Shown piece after piece: positions 8,216 to 14,895 of a DNA stretch of 14,897 bases; position 1 is the stretch's first letter; each line of letters begins with the position of its first letter. This DNA is from Caldifarciminota bacterium 4484_100 (GTDB lineage: Bacteria; Hydrothermota; Tepidihabitantia; SM23-42). The translations under genes and the position numbers were made by a program. The notes under the pieces were generated by a model. The model had not been told where the DNA came from and did not search any database. It saw only the letters and a program-made list of their open reading frames with translations. The stretch spans positions 1 to 14,897 of the forward strand of contig MUKB01000019.1 of NCBI GenBank assembly GCA_002049785.1, given 5' to 3'.

Positions 8216-8434
8216 TTATTTATAGCGCCAGACAATCCTTCCTCGGGAAAGATCATAAGGAGACAGTTCAAGTAGAACTCGATCCCCGGGTAGAATCTTG
8301 ATGTAACTCATCCGCATCTTACCCGAGACATGGGCCAGCACCTTATGTCCGTTATCAAGTTCTACCCGAAACATCGCATTGGGAAGGGTCTCAATTATTG
8401 TGCCTTCAGTCTGGATTAAATCCTTTCGTGCCAT
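8216..8434 (-). CDS. infA: Translation initiation factor IF-1
   Basis: A canonical 72-residue IF-1 with one S1-like OB domain; it binds the 30S A site during initiation. [30 protein letters not shown] and [22 protein letters not shown] are family hallmarks, as is the C-terminal [15 protein letters not shown]. Its ATG lies 2 bases after the map stop; a GGAG lies in the last codons of map. map-infA-rpmJ is a common bacterial order. Confidence 0.98.
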   Translation of the reverse strand: MARKDLIQTEGTIIETLPNAMFRVELDNGHKVLAHVSGKMRMSYIKILPGDRVLLELSPYDLSRGRIVWRYK

Positions 8435-8436
8435 AA

Positions 8437-9195
8437 CTAATTTTCTCCTACCCGTGTGGTATTCAAGATACCATTCTTCAGTATCGCGATTGTATCCTCA
8501 AAATGGCAGGATAGAGAGTTGTCCATTGTGGTTATGGTCCAACCATTCTCTGCGGTACACACCTCATATCCGCCCATATTCACCATCGGTTCTATCGCCA
8601 GAACCATACCCGGTTTAATCAGAGGATCAGAGCCAGGGCCGAGATAATTCGGGATTATCGGTTCCTCGTGGAGGTTTTCACCGACACCATGTCCGGTCAG
8701 TTCACGCACAACACTGTAACCAGCAGATTCCGCGGTTTCCTGAATCGCCCGGGATATATCAGAGATATGGTTGCCTGCACGTGCCTGGGCAATGCCCGCC
8801 TTTAAGGCCTGTTTTGTTATTACCATAAGGTTACGGGCCTCGGCTGATATTTCACCCACAGGATAGGTTCGTGCCGCATCCGCGATATAGCCTTGATACT
8901 TTACCCCGAGGTCAATCTTGACGAGGTCGCCATTGCGAATTACACGGTCCGATGGTATACCATGCACAACTTCATCATTGATAGAGATACAGCAACTTCT
9001 GGGAAAACCGCGATAGTTTAGAAACGCAGGATAACCTCCCCGTTCCCTAATCCAGGTATCAATCTGGTTGTTCAAGTCGATTGTGCACTTACCCTCAAGG
9101 TTCATCTCTGATATCATCTTGAATATCTCGTAGATAATATTCCCCGCAACAGTAATTTTTCTGATTGCCTCATCATTTTTTATCGGTATAGCCAT
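8437..9195 (-). CDS. map: Type I methionine aminopeptidase
   Basis: A 252-residue M24A peptidase that removes the initiator methionine from new proteins in the cytoplasm. The metal ligands can be read in order: D95 (VKIDLGV), D106 (YIADAAR), H169 (TGHGVG), E202 (AIEPM) and E233 (CHFEDT). H78 (VVHGIP) and H176 are the conserved substrate histidines. There is no N-terminal zinc-finger extension. Its start overlaps the end of adk by 23 bases and lacks a clear ribosome-binding site, suggesting coupling to adk translation. secY-adk-map-infA is a standard order at the end of the spc operon. Confidence 0.97.
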   Translation of the reverse strand: MAIPIKNDEAIRKITVAGNIIYEIFKMISEMNLEGKCTIDLNNQIDTWIRERGGYPAFLNYRGFPRSCCISINDEVVHGIPSDRVIRNGDLVKIDLGVKYQGYIADAARTYPVGEISAEARNLMVITKQALKAGIAQARAGNHISDISRAIQETAESAGYSVVRELTGHGVGENLHEEPIIPNYLGPGSDPLIKPGMVLAIEPMVNMGGYEVCTAENGWTITTMDNSLSCHFEDTIAILKNGILNTTRVGEN

Positions 9196-9829
9196 TTATG
9201 ATTTCAGAAATTTTCTTAAAAATTTGTTCCTTGGTCACTGATGCATCAATCTTCTTATAGACATTCAGCTCTTTATAGTATTCAGTGAGAGGTCGGGTCT
9301 CCTGTTCATAGACCTCCAAGCGCCGTCGTATCACCGATTCCTGGTCGTCCTCCCTTTTGATAAGTTTCTTGCCGCATTCATCACATACACCTTTTATCTT
9401 TGGCGGGTCAGTAAGACAATTGTATATCCTGCCACAACTCGGACAATAGCGTCGATTTTCCAGCCTTTTAATAATTTCTTGATCTGGAAGATAAAGTTCC
9501 AAGGCAATGTCAATCTTCTGCGATAATTGGGCAAGGCTCTGTTCTAAGGTTCGAGCCTGATTCAGATTTCTGGGAAATCCGTCAAAAAGGATATCCTGGT
9601 TCTGATATTCAATGAGAAAGTTATTGACCATATCGAATATGATATTATCAGGAACGAGATGCCCTGCCTTTAGAAATGGTTCGGCCCTTCTTCCTACAGA
9701 ACTGTTAACTGCAACCTCCTGTCTCAACATATCTCCCATCGAAAATTTTATAAGATGGTAACGGTCGGCCAGTAGTTCGGCCTGGGTTCCTTTGCCCACA
9801 CCAGGAGGTCCGAACAGAACAATTCTCAT
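9173..9829 (-). CDS. adk: Adenylate kinase (zinc-lid form)
   Basis: A 218-residue kinase that interconverts ATP + AMP and 2 ADP in the cytoplasm. The P-loop is GPPGVGKGT at 7-15, the AMP-site motif FDGFPRN is at 82-88, and the LID carries four cysteines (C129, C132, C149, C152) that form the structural zinc site known from Bacillus and thermophile enzymes. The RRxExYxxxTxPL-like segment following it is present (RRLEVYEQETRPL). The start overlaps the secY stop as ATGA, with AGGAGG directly upstream, so coupling to secY is likely. Confidence 0.97.
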   Translation of the reverse strand: MRIVLFGPPGVGKGTQAELLADRYHLIKFSMGDMLRQEVAVNSSVGRRAEPFLKAGHLVPDNIIFDMVNNFLIEYQNQDILFDGFPRNLNQARTLEQSLAQLSQKIDIALELYLPDQEIIKRLENRRYCPSCGRIYNCLTDPPKIKGVCDECGKKLIKREDDQESVIRRRLEVYEQETRPLTEYYKELNVYKKIDASVTKEQIFKKISEIINGYTDKK

Positions 9830-11145
9830 CGCCTCCTGCCCCGAATCCGGCCCCGTTTCATAAAACCTTCGTAATGATACATCATTAGCTGGGATTCAAT
9901 CTGCTGCAGGGTATCAAGGGCGACTCCGACAATAATTAAGAGTGTTGTTCCACCAAAGTAGAATGGCACACTGAGGAAATTGATCAGATACCAGGGAACA
10001 AGGGCAATGAATCCAAGGAAGAGCGCACCGGGTAAGGTAATGCGACTCAGGACCCCGTCGACATAGTCTGCAGTGCGCTGCCCAGGTCTGATTCCAGGGA
10101 TAAAACCGCCGTATCTCTTCATATTGTCGGCAAGCTCCGCAGGGTTGAAGATGATTGATGTGTAAAAATATGTAAAGAAGACAATCAGCAGGAAGAATGT
10201 GAGGTCATAGATCCAGAATCCCGGTCGGAAGAGCTGGGTGAATTCTTTGAGCTGGGGTAGATAAGAGGCGATTGTTGCTGGAAAAACAACCAGGGATTGG
10301 GCGAAGATAATCGGTATCACACCGGCAGTATTCACTCGTAAAGGCAGAAAGGTTGACTGCCCTCCATACATCCTGCGTCCGACAATCCGCTTTGGATATT
10401 GAACCGGGATCCTTCTTGTTGCCTGGGTCATTACCACCACCGCAGCCACAATCAAGAACATTATTATTATTACGACAATAAGGTTAACCAGAGAGAGCCC
10501 CTGGGTCATTACAAGCTGGGCAGTCCGGATAAAATAGCGCGGGTAGTCATCAAGACAACCGATAAAGATGAGAAAAGAGATTCCATTACCGATACCTTTT
10601 TCTGTTATCTGTTCACCAATCCACATCGCAAAGATCGCCCCGCAGGTCAGGGTGAGCATTGTGGTGAGCCGGAAAAGCCATCCCGGGTGATAGACGATTG
10701 CCATTGTTGCGCCGGTGGGGGCGGTGAATTTCTGACTTTCTAAGTATATCGAAATGCCGATCGCCTGGAATGCAGCCAGACCTACGGTCAGATACCTGGT
10801 ATACTGGGTAATCTTTCTCCGGCCTGCCTGGTCGCGCTGGAGTTTCTCAATCTGGGGAAAGACCGAACCCAATAACTGGAAGATGATTGAGGCCGAGATA
10901 TAAGGCATCACCCCCAAGAAGAGGATTGCGGCCCGGGATAGTGCACCACCAACAAATATATCGTATATCCCCAATATTGAACCCTGCTGTTTTAACTGCT
11001 GCATCAAAAGACCCAATGCCTGGGCATTTATACCGGGCAGAGGTAGATGGGAACCGAGTCGATATACTGCAATGGCAAAGAGTGTGAATCCCAGCTTCTT
11101 TTTTAATTCTGGGACCTTAAAGATATTGGCGAAGGTGGAAACCAT
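9826..11145 (-). CDS. secY: SecY preprotein translocase channel
   Basis: A 439-residue polytopic membrane protein and core of the SecYEG channel for protein export and membrane insertion; about ten membrane segments are visible. Family features: YRLGSHLPLPGIN near the N-terminus, the plug-region block GIYDIFVGGALSRAAIL, GIGNGISFLIF, RRIPVQYPKR in the large cytoplasmic loop, and PFYFGGTTLLIIVGVALDT near the C-terminus. The tail RGRIRGRRR is basic. Length matches E. coli (443). The start overlaps the rplO stop by one base (TGATG), so expression depends on the rplO reading frame above, which is broken at its 5' end. Confidence 0.98.
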   Translation of the reverse strand: MVSTFANIFKVPELKKKLGFTLFAIAVYRLGSHLPLPGINAQALGLLMQQLKQQGSILGIYDIFVGGALSRAAILFLGVMPYISASIIFQLLGSVFPQIEKLQRDQAGRRKITQYTRYLTVGLAAFQAIGISIYLESQKFTAPTGATMAIVYHPGWLFRLTTMLTLTCGAIFAMWIGEQITEKGIGNGISFLIFIGCLDDYPRYFIRTAQLVMTQGLSLVNLIVVIIIMFLIVAAVVVMTQATRRIPVQYPKRIVGRRMYGGQSTFLPLRVNTAGVIPIIFAQSLVVFPATIASYLPQLKEFTQLFRPGFWIYDLTFFLLIVFFTYFYTSIIFNPAELADNMKRYGGFIPGIRPGQRTADYVDGVLSRITLPGALFLGFIALVPWYLINFLSVPFYFGGTTLLIIVGVALDTLQQIESQLMMYHYEGFMKRGRIRGRRR

Positions 11146-11525
11146 CAGAGCACTTCCATCTTTCCTTTGGCCTGGGCGATCTTCTCCTGGGCGGACTTTG
11201 AGAATTTATGGGCCTTGATATGGAGCGGAATTTTTAATTCGCCCATCCCGAGGATCTTCAATTTATGTTTGCCTTTGATGATTCCCTTCTCTTTCAGAAA
11301 TTCCGGGGTGATTACGGTATCGGGCTCAAATCGGTTCAGGTCTTTAAGGTTTAGAATCTCATATTCTTCTTTGAAGATATTCCTGAACCCCCTTTTCGGG
11401 ATGCGTCGGGTAAGTGGCATCTGCCCGCCTTCAAACCCGGATTTGCGTCGATAACCGGACCTCGATTTATGACCCTTATGCCCCCGGGTTGAGGTCTTAC
11501 CGTGGCCTGAGCCATGCCTTGAGGG
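11145..11525 (-). CDS. rplO: 50S ribosomal protein L15, 5'-truncated, no start codon
   Basis: The frame is open from just after a TAA at 11528-11526 and encodes unmistakable L15. [14 protein letters not shown] is followed by [27 protein letters not shown], then a normal C-terminus to the stop at 11145 that overlaps secY. The usual first ~20-25 residues (initiator Met, the hydrophobic opening and the basic stretch before the first Gly-rich motif) are absent. Between the upstream stop and an internal ATG at 11420 there is no ATG, GTG or TTG. Starting at 11420 would give only 91 residues and discard the glycine-rich region that binds 23S rRNA, so it is an unlikely genuine start. See the rpmD remnant and the deletion finding. 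Confidence 0.88.
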   Translation of the reverse strand, partial: PSRHGSGHGKTSTRGHKGHKSRSGYRRKSGFEGGQMPLTRRIPKRGFRNIFKEEYEILNLKDLNRFEPDTVITPEFLKEKGIIKGKHKLKILGMGELKIPLHIKAHKFSKSAQEKIAQAKGKMEVL

Positions 11526-11598
11526 TTAATTTATGTTTCTTTATCTTGTCGATTGGACTCTTCTTTAATATCACCTTTAACTTCTTTTTTCTCCTCAT
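11497..11598 (-). pseudogene. rpmD: 5' fragment of 50S ribosomal protein L30 gene, running into rplO
   Basis: A 33-codon frame, +1 relative to rpsE and overlapping its 3' end by 68 bases, starts at an ATG preceded by GAGGAG. It encodes KKLKVILKKSPIDKIKKHK followed by LTLKA, matching the first ~28 residues of L30 (the KSPIxxxxxxxxTLxALGL pattern). After KA the L30 sequence stops: the remaining codons WLRPR are L15 DNA read in the wrong frame, then a TAA. Position between rpsE and rplO is where rpmD normally lies. Roughly the second half of L30, any spacer and the start of L15 are missing. Confidence 0.8.
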
Positions 11599-12097
11599 CA
11601 CTCCTCTTTTTTATAAAATATTCTAACGGTTTATTGCGCATTTCAGCCACAAGACGTACCGGACGGATCGAACTGAGTGCATTGATTGTTGCTCGTGCAA
11701 GATTCGTGGGGTTGTGGGAACCGAGCGATTTGGTCAGAATATTTTTAATCCCTACTGCTTCACACACTGCACGCACTGCATTGGAGGCGATAATTCCGGT
11801 TCCTGGTCGGGCGGGTTTTAGAAGGACCTTGCTGGCACAGAATTTACCCAGCACCGTATGGAGTATCGTGCCCTCGGACACATCCACCTTAACCATCTTC
11901 TTCTTGGCGATTTCGGTTGCCTTCTTTATTGCAGGGGCGACCTCAGCGGATTTAGCATGGCCGATTCCCACCTTTCCCGCACCATCACCCACCACAACAC
12001 AGGCATATAATTTCAACCTCTTTCCACCCTTGACCACCTTGGAGACCCTTTTCAGTTCAATCAACTTTTCGACAAATTGCGATGTAGTATCAATCAT
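11531..12097 (-). CDS. rpsE: 30S ribosomal protein S5
   Basis: A 188-residue S5 of the small-subunit body. The N-terminal double-stranded-RNA-binding fold contains VSKVVKGGKRLKL and GDGAGKVGIGHAKS (37-50); the C-terminal fold carries RPGTGIIASNAVRAVCEAVG and SLGSHNPTNLARAT. A GGGAGA site precedes the ATG, 10 bases after rplR. The last ~24 residues (from R165, rich in E and K) are beyond the usual S5 end and are read from DNA that also encodes the start of rpmD. One extra A in a run of six (11603-11608) would end S5 after 166 residues at a TGATGA joined to the rpmD ATG, so this tail may be an artefact of an indel. Confidence 0.95.
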   Translation of the reverse strand: MIDTTSQFVEKLIELKRVSKVVKGGKRLKLYACVVVGDGAGKVGIGHAKSAEVAPAIKKATEIAKKKMVKVDVSEGTILHTVLGKFCASKVLLKPARPGTGIIASNAVRAVCEAVGIKNILTKSLGSHNPTNLARATINALSSIRPVRLVAEMRNKPLEYFIKKRSDEEKKEVKGDIKEESNRQDKET

Positions 12098-12107
12098 CGA
12101 TTCTCCC

Positions 12108-12452
12108 TTAGAATTTTAGACCGGCCTCGCGCGCCCCATCGGCCAGGGCCTTAACCCTGCCGTGGTATTTATATCCGGCCCGGTCAAAGGCGACCTTTTC
12201 AATCCCTTTTTCAAGGGCAAGCTTGCCTATATATTTGCCCAACTCATAGGCGACCGCCACCTTATTTTTACCCTTTATTCTTTTTAGTTGAAGTGAAGAG
12301 GCGCCCAATAACACACGTTGTTTTGTATCATCGATGAATTGTGCATAGATATGACGATTACTCCGGAAGACACAGAGTCGGGGACGGTCCGGTGTTCCGG
12401 AGATTTTCTTGCGCACCCGGATATGTCTTCGTTTTCTGCCGATAAAACCCAA
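12108..12452 (-). CDS. rplR: 50S ribosomal protein L18
   Basis: A 114-residue L18, which binds 5S rRNA with L5 and L25. The N-terminus [18 protein letters not shown], the block [16 protein letters not shown] and the C-terminal signature [20 protein letters not shown] are characteristic. It begins with TTG at 12452; AAGGAG lies 5 bases upstream and no ATG is available in a suitable place. It follows rplF by 9 bases. Length is typical. Confidence 0.97.
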   Translation of the reverse strand: MGFIGRKRRHIRVRKKISGTPDRPRLCVFRSNRHIYAQFIDDTKQRVLLGASSLQLKRIKGKNKVAVAYELGKYIGKLALEKGIEKVAFDRAGYKYHGRVKALADGAREAGLKF

Positions 12453-12461
12453 TTCCGCTCC

Positions 12462-13031
12462 TTAGGCCTGGACCACAGCCCGTTTTCCAATCTTCTTTCT
12501 CAAAACCTCATCCGCATAACGCACACCCTTGTGTTTATAGGGGTCTGGAATTCTTGTCTTTCTTATCCGTGCTGCAACATCGCCCACCAGCTGTTTGTCA
12601 ATGCCCTTTATGGTGATATAGGTCAGATCACCCTTCTCGGCACTTTTGATAACCTTGAGTTCGCATTTAATCTCAGAAGGCAGGATGATTGTCTTCGGTT
12701 TGGAAAAACCCAAAAATAACTGAAGTTTGTTTCCACTCAGCTGAGCGCGATAACCGGTCCCTTCGATAATCAGAGTTTTCTGGAAGCCCTTGGTCACACC
12801 CTCAATCATATTGCTTATTAATGACCTCATTGTTCCCTGATGGGAAAATGACTCCTTACTATTGTCCTGATTCTTTACAAAGAGCTGATTTTCGGTAAGT
12901 TCGATCTTCACCCGATTACTCAATCTCAGATTCAGGTTGCCCAGAGGCCCGGTGACTTTGAGCTCAGAGTTGGTTATGTTGACCTTCACCTTTTCTGGAA
13001 TCGGCACAGGACGAAAACGGTTCTTTGACAT
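12462..13031 (-). CDS. rplF: 50S ribosomal protein L6
   Basis: A 189-residue L6, at the base of the L7/L12 stalk near the factor-binding site. It has the two repeated L6 folds. MSKNRFRPVPIPEKVKVNI opens the first; the GVTKGFQKTLIIEGTGYRA segment marks the join; and the C-terminal signature DPYKHKGVRYADEVLRKKIGK is complete. GGAGG lies 6 bases before the ATG, overlapping the rpsH-rplF gap of 13 bases. An ATG four bases earlier is out of frame. Confidence 0.97.
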   Translation of the reverse strand: MSKNRFRPVPIPEKVKVNITNSELKVTGPLGNLNLRLSNRVKIELTENQLFVKNQDNSKESFSHQGTMRSLISNMIEGVTKGFQKTLIIEGTGYRAQLSGNKLQLFLGFSKPKTIILPSEIKCELKVIKSAEKGDLTYITIKGIDKQLVGDVAARIRKTRIPDPYKHKGVRYADEVLRKKIGKRAVVQA

Positions 13032-13044
13032 CCATTACCTCCTT

Positions 13045-13428
13045 TTAGTAGACATAGGCGATCACTTCGCCGCCTACCTTCATACGCCTTGCCTCCCGGT
13101 CACTCAAAACACCTTTTGAGGTCGTAAGAATCGCAATACCCATTCCTGAGAGGACTCTGGGAATCTCATTATGTGAGACATAGACCCGGCGTGAGCACTT
13201 GGAGATTCGTTTCAGGTTGCGAATCACCGATTCACCGTTCTTGGCATACTTGAGCATAATCGTGATGGTCCGTTTTTTAGAATCGAGGGTAAAGTTATTG
13301 ATAAATCCCTCTTCAAGCATCACCCTCAAGATTTCCGTCTTCAGCCGCGAATAAGGAACCGTGACCTCCTGCTTCTGAACCCGGCATCCATTCCTGATAA
13401 TCGTTAGCATATCAGCGATAGGGTCCAT
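13045..13428 (-). CDS. rpsH: 30S ribosomal protein S8
   Basis: A 127-residue S8, a 16S rRNA binder of the central domain and in E. coli also the repressor of the spc operon. MDPIADMLTIIRNG at the start and the C-terminal TSKGVLSDREARRMKVGGEV are family signatures. GGAGGT lies 3 bases before the ATG. It is the first gene of this cluster, with its own candidate promoter. rpsN and rplE, which usually precede it, are absent; a protease gene is there instead. No S8 operator-like hairpin was seen in the leader. Confidence 0.97.
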   Translation of the reverse strand: MDPIADMLTIIRNGCRVQKQEVTVPYSRLKTEILRVMLEEGFINNFTLDSKKRTITIMLKYAKNGESVIRNLKRISKCSRRVYVSHNEIPRVLSGMGIAILTTSKGVLSDREARRMKVGGEVIAYVY

Positions 13429-13485
13429 AAGACCTCCATTTATCTTTTCCGTTTTTAAGGTTAATTTTTCTCAACATAGAAAATA

Positions 13486-13513
13486 ATAATAATCAAAATT
13501 CCAAAAAAGTCAA
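13486..13513 (-). promoter_or_regulatory. Candidate promoter for the rpsH ribosomal-protein operon
   Basis: In the 101-base AT-rich gap between the M48 gene and rpsH, -35 TTGACT (13513-13508) and -10 TATTAT (13491-13486) are 16 bases apart, each one base off consensus. The predicted transcript would have a leader of about 50 bases ending in GGAGGT before rpsH. Confidence 0.6.
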
Positions 13514-13529
13514 TATTTTTGTGCAGGTT

Positions 13530-14228
13530 CTATCCTTTTTTCCAGATTTCAGCAAATGAGATTCTTTTGCCGGGTGATGGGTGGGAATATGCATACCATT
13601 CAATTAGCGGACTGGGATAGGCGATAGTGAGCTGTTCATTACAGAATCTGGCAATTAATCGAATAAAGGCCTCAGGGTTTTCGGTCAATTTAATCGCCCC
13701 GGCGTCGGCACGCCGTTCATAGTATCTTGAGATTGCTGAACCGAGCGGTTTGAATAGAAAGGTAAGTATTACAAATATTGCGATCAACAGGGGAAAGGCC
13801 CCGATGTCAGATATATTCTTGAATCCAGCCAAGGCATAAAAGAACGGACTGATTTTAAAAAAGATAAAAAATAGGACAAAAGTAATCGCCGACTGCCAGA
13901 TAATCAACCACCAGATATGGTGTTCCTGATAATGGGTGATTTCATGGGCCAGGGCGGATAGTATCTCGTCGAGTTCGAAGTTGTTGAGAAGGTTATCACC
14001 TAAAAGGATTCTCTTTGTATTTCCCAATCCTACAACCGCAGCATTTGCCTTTTTTGTTTTACTGCTCAGATTTATGGTGTAGAGCCCCTTGATTTTCAGG
14101 TTCGCCCTTTCACAGAGGTTATAAATTTTCTGAGTAACCTCTTCATCAGTAAGTGGTGATGTTTTATAGAAAAGCGGGATGACCAAGACCGGAAACAGAT
14201 TTGCAAGGATAACACTGAAGATTATCAT
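13530..14228 (-). CDS. M48-family membrane metalloprotease (Ste24/CAAX protease 1-like), catalytic part
   Basis: Longest piece with a start codon: 232 residues containing the zinc motif HEITH (95-99), the preceding ANAAVVGLGNTKRILLGDNL block typical of Ste24-like enzymes, the downstream third-ligand region ERRADAGA and the C-terminal HPSPGKRI. Several membrane segments flank the active site. The same frame stays open upstream to 14486 and encodes more of the family (FPLTYVQGYVIEHRYNFSTQ and WFIDWLKS), but without any start codon there, so the ATG at 14228 is unlikely to be the real beginning. The intact family protein is about 400-430 residues. Such proteases handle membrane-protein quality control in bacteria; the exact substrate is unknown. 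Confidence 0.85.
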   Translation of the reverse strand: MIIFSVILANLFPVLVIPLFYKTSPLTDEEVTQKIYNLCERANLKIKGLYTINLSSKTKKANAAVVGLGNTKRILLGDNLLNNFELDEILSALAHEITHYQEHHIWWLIIWQSAITFVLFFIFFKISPFFYALAGFKNISDIGAFPLLIAIFVILTFLFKPLGSAISRYYERRADAGAIKLTENPEAFIRLIARFCNEQLTIAYPSPLIEWYAYSHPSPGKRISFAEIWKKG

Positions 14229-14560
14229 TATCAGTGCAAGCCAAAACCACCAGAGGTTTTTAGATGCAGGAATGATATAATAGATAATTTCGATGATGAT
14301 AAGACCGAGGATAAAAGAGACGCCGAGTGATTTTAACCAGTCGATAAACCAGACCTTAAAATTCTGGGTTGAGAAGTTGTATCTATGTTCAATTACATAT
14401 CCCTGAACATAGGTTAATGGAAAGGTAACTATTGAATAGGTGATAAAGAGAAAAAGGAAGTAGAAGAAAACAGTCAGGTCTTTAAATTATCATTGCGGTA
14501 TCTTTTCGCAATCTTCTGCTTCTCTTTATCGATCAAGGGATGCATCATCTCTTCTTTCAT
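14229..14560 (-). pseudogene. 5' part of the M48 protease gene, frame-broken
   Basis: Two pieces. From ATG 14560 to a TGA at 14474 a 28-codon frame encodes MKEEMMHPLIDKEKQKIAKR and on to NLKT, resembling the N-terminal D-x-x-x-Q-x-K-A-x-x-Y segment of bacterial Ste24-like proteases. From about 14486 another frame (shifted by one base) continues with VFFYFLFLFITYSIV and joins the catalytic part. Relative to the family, about 30 residues (the first membrane segment and its loop) are missing at the join. Together with the catalytic part this reads as one gene with an internal deletion and frame change. Confidence 0.65.
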
Positions 14561-14566
14561 AATACC

Positions 14567-14594
14567 ATTTTATCCCTTTTTTCGACCTCGTCAA
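14567..14594 (-). promoter_or_regulatory. Candidate promoter of the M48 gene, possibly leaderless
   Basis: -35 TTGACG (14594-14589) and -10 TAAAAT (14572-14567) are 16 bases apart. The -10 ends only 6 bases before the ATG at 14560, so transcription would start at or beside the start codon, and no clear ribosome-binding site is present. Supports 14560 as the original start of the M48 gene. Confidence 0.5.
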
Positions 14595-14606
14595 TAACCG
14601 TAACGG

Positions 14607-14624
14607 CATTTCGGATTTGGAAAA
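14607..14624. repeat. Partial copy of the TTTCGRA-type repeat
   Basis: CATTTCGGATTTGG followed by a run of A. It matches the ends of the copies at 14731 and 14829 but lacks their central units. Confidence 0.5.
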
Positions 14625-14629
14625 TCGTT

Positions 14630-14660
14630 AGTCATTGAGTTATTGGTTATTAAGTCATTG
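14630..14660. repeat. Degenerate 8-base tandem repeat (AGTYATTG)
   Basis: Four units: AGTCATTG, AGTTATTG, GTTATTA (one base short) and AGTCATTG. Confidence 0.55.
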
Positions 14661-14703
14661 TCAGAGTTAAGTTAAAAGTGATTGAAAAAGCGTTAAACCA
14701 GGG

Positions 14704-14724
14704 ATGCTGAAATAAATTCAGCAT
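14704..14724 (-). repeat. REP-like hairpin element, copy 1
   Basis: A perfect 8-base inverted repeat ATGCTGAA/TTCAGCAT with a five-base loop. On the minus strand it is preceded by TGTC, making the same TGTCA-stem-loop-stem-TC layout as copy 2 in opposite orientation. A rho-independent terminator is less likely because no T run follows. Confidence 0.65.
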
Positions 14725-14730
14725 GACAGG

Positions 14731-14756
14731 CATTTCGAATTTCGGATTTAAAAAAA
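14731..14756. repeat. TTTCGRA heptad repeat, copy 2
   Basis: CATTTCGAATTTCGGATTT followed by an A run: two heptads TTTCGAA and TTTCGGA plus the shared ends. Confidence 0.55.
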
Positions 14757-14765
14757 GAAGATGTC

Positions 14766-14786
14766 ACCCTGAACTCGTTTCAGGGT
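14766..14786 (+). repeat. REP-like hairpin element, copy 2
   Basis: A perfect 8-base inverted repeat ACCCTGAA/TTCAGGGT with a five-base loop, preceded by TGTC and followed by CT. It differs from copy 1 at two positions of one arm, and the other arm carries the matching changes. Confidence 0.65.
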
Positions 14787-14799
14787 CTAAATCTTTTCA

Positions 14800-14830
14800 A
14801 CCAGAAAAACCAGAGAAACCAGATAAACCA
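14800..14830. repeat. Degenerate 9-base tandem repeat (ACCAGANAA)
   Basis: Units ACCAGAAAA, ACCAGAGAA, ACCAGATAA and a partial ACCA; only the seventh base of the unit varies. Confidence 0.6.
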
Positions 14831-14860
14831 TTTCAGATTTCGAATTTCGGATTTGAAAAA
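14829..14860. repeat. TTTCGRA heptad repeat, copy 3 (longest)
   Basis: Consecutive heptads TTTCAGA, TTTCGAA, TTTCGGA and TTTGAAA, i.e. one unit more than copy 2. It directly abuts the 9-base repeat on its left and the plus-strand promoter on its right. Confidence 0.6.
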
Positions 14861-14867
14861 GCGGCCC

Positions 14868-14895
14868 TTGACAACTGATTTATTAAAGTTATAAT
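14868..14895 (+). promoter_or_regulatory. Consensus promoter directed out of the window
   Basis: A perfect -35 TTGACA (14868-14873) and perfect -10 TATAAT (14890-14895) separated by 16 bases. The transcribed gene would lie to the right, divergent from the M48/ribosomal block. Confidence 0.7.

Noticed and set aside
11145..11420. L15 beginning at the internal ATG 11420
   Set aside because: The same frame upstream clearly encodes conserved L15 residues (GSGHGKTS and onwards), so 11420 is inside the gene.
11497..11525. Programmed +1 frameshift that would fuse L30 to L15
   Set aside because: A shift would join the frames, but half of L30 and the L15 N-terminus would still be missing and no known slip signal is present; a deletion explains the data better.
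11553..12119. Plus-strand open frame of 188 codons opposite rpsE
   Set aside because: It mirrors rpsE, which is unmistakable S5, and its translation resembles no family; it is open only because of codon bias on the other strand.
14704..14786. The two hairpins as rho-independent terminators
   Set aside because: Neither is followed by a T run on the strand that would need it, and both share flanking bases typical of a dispersed repeat.
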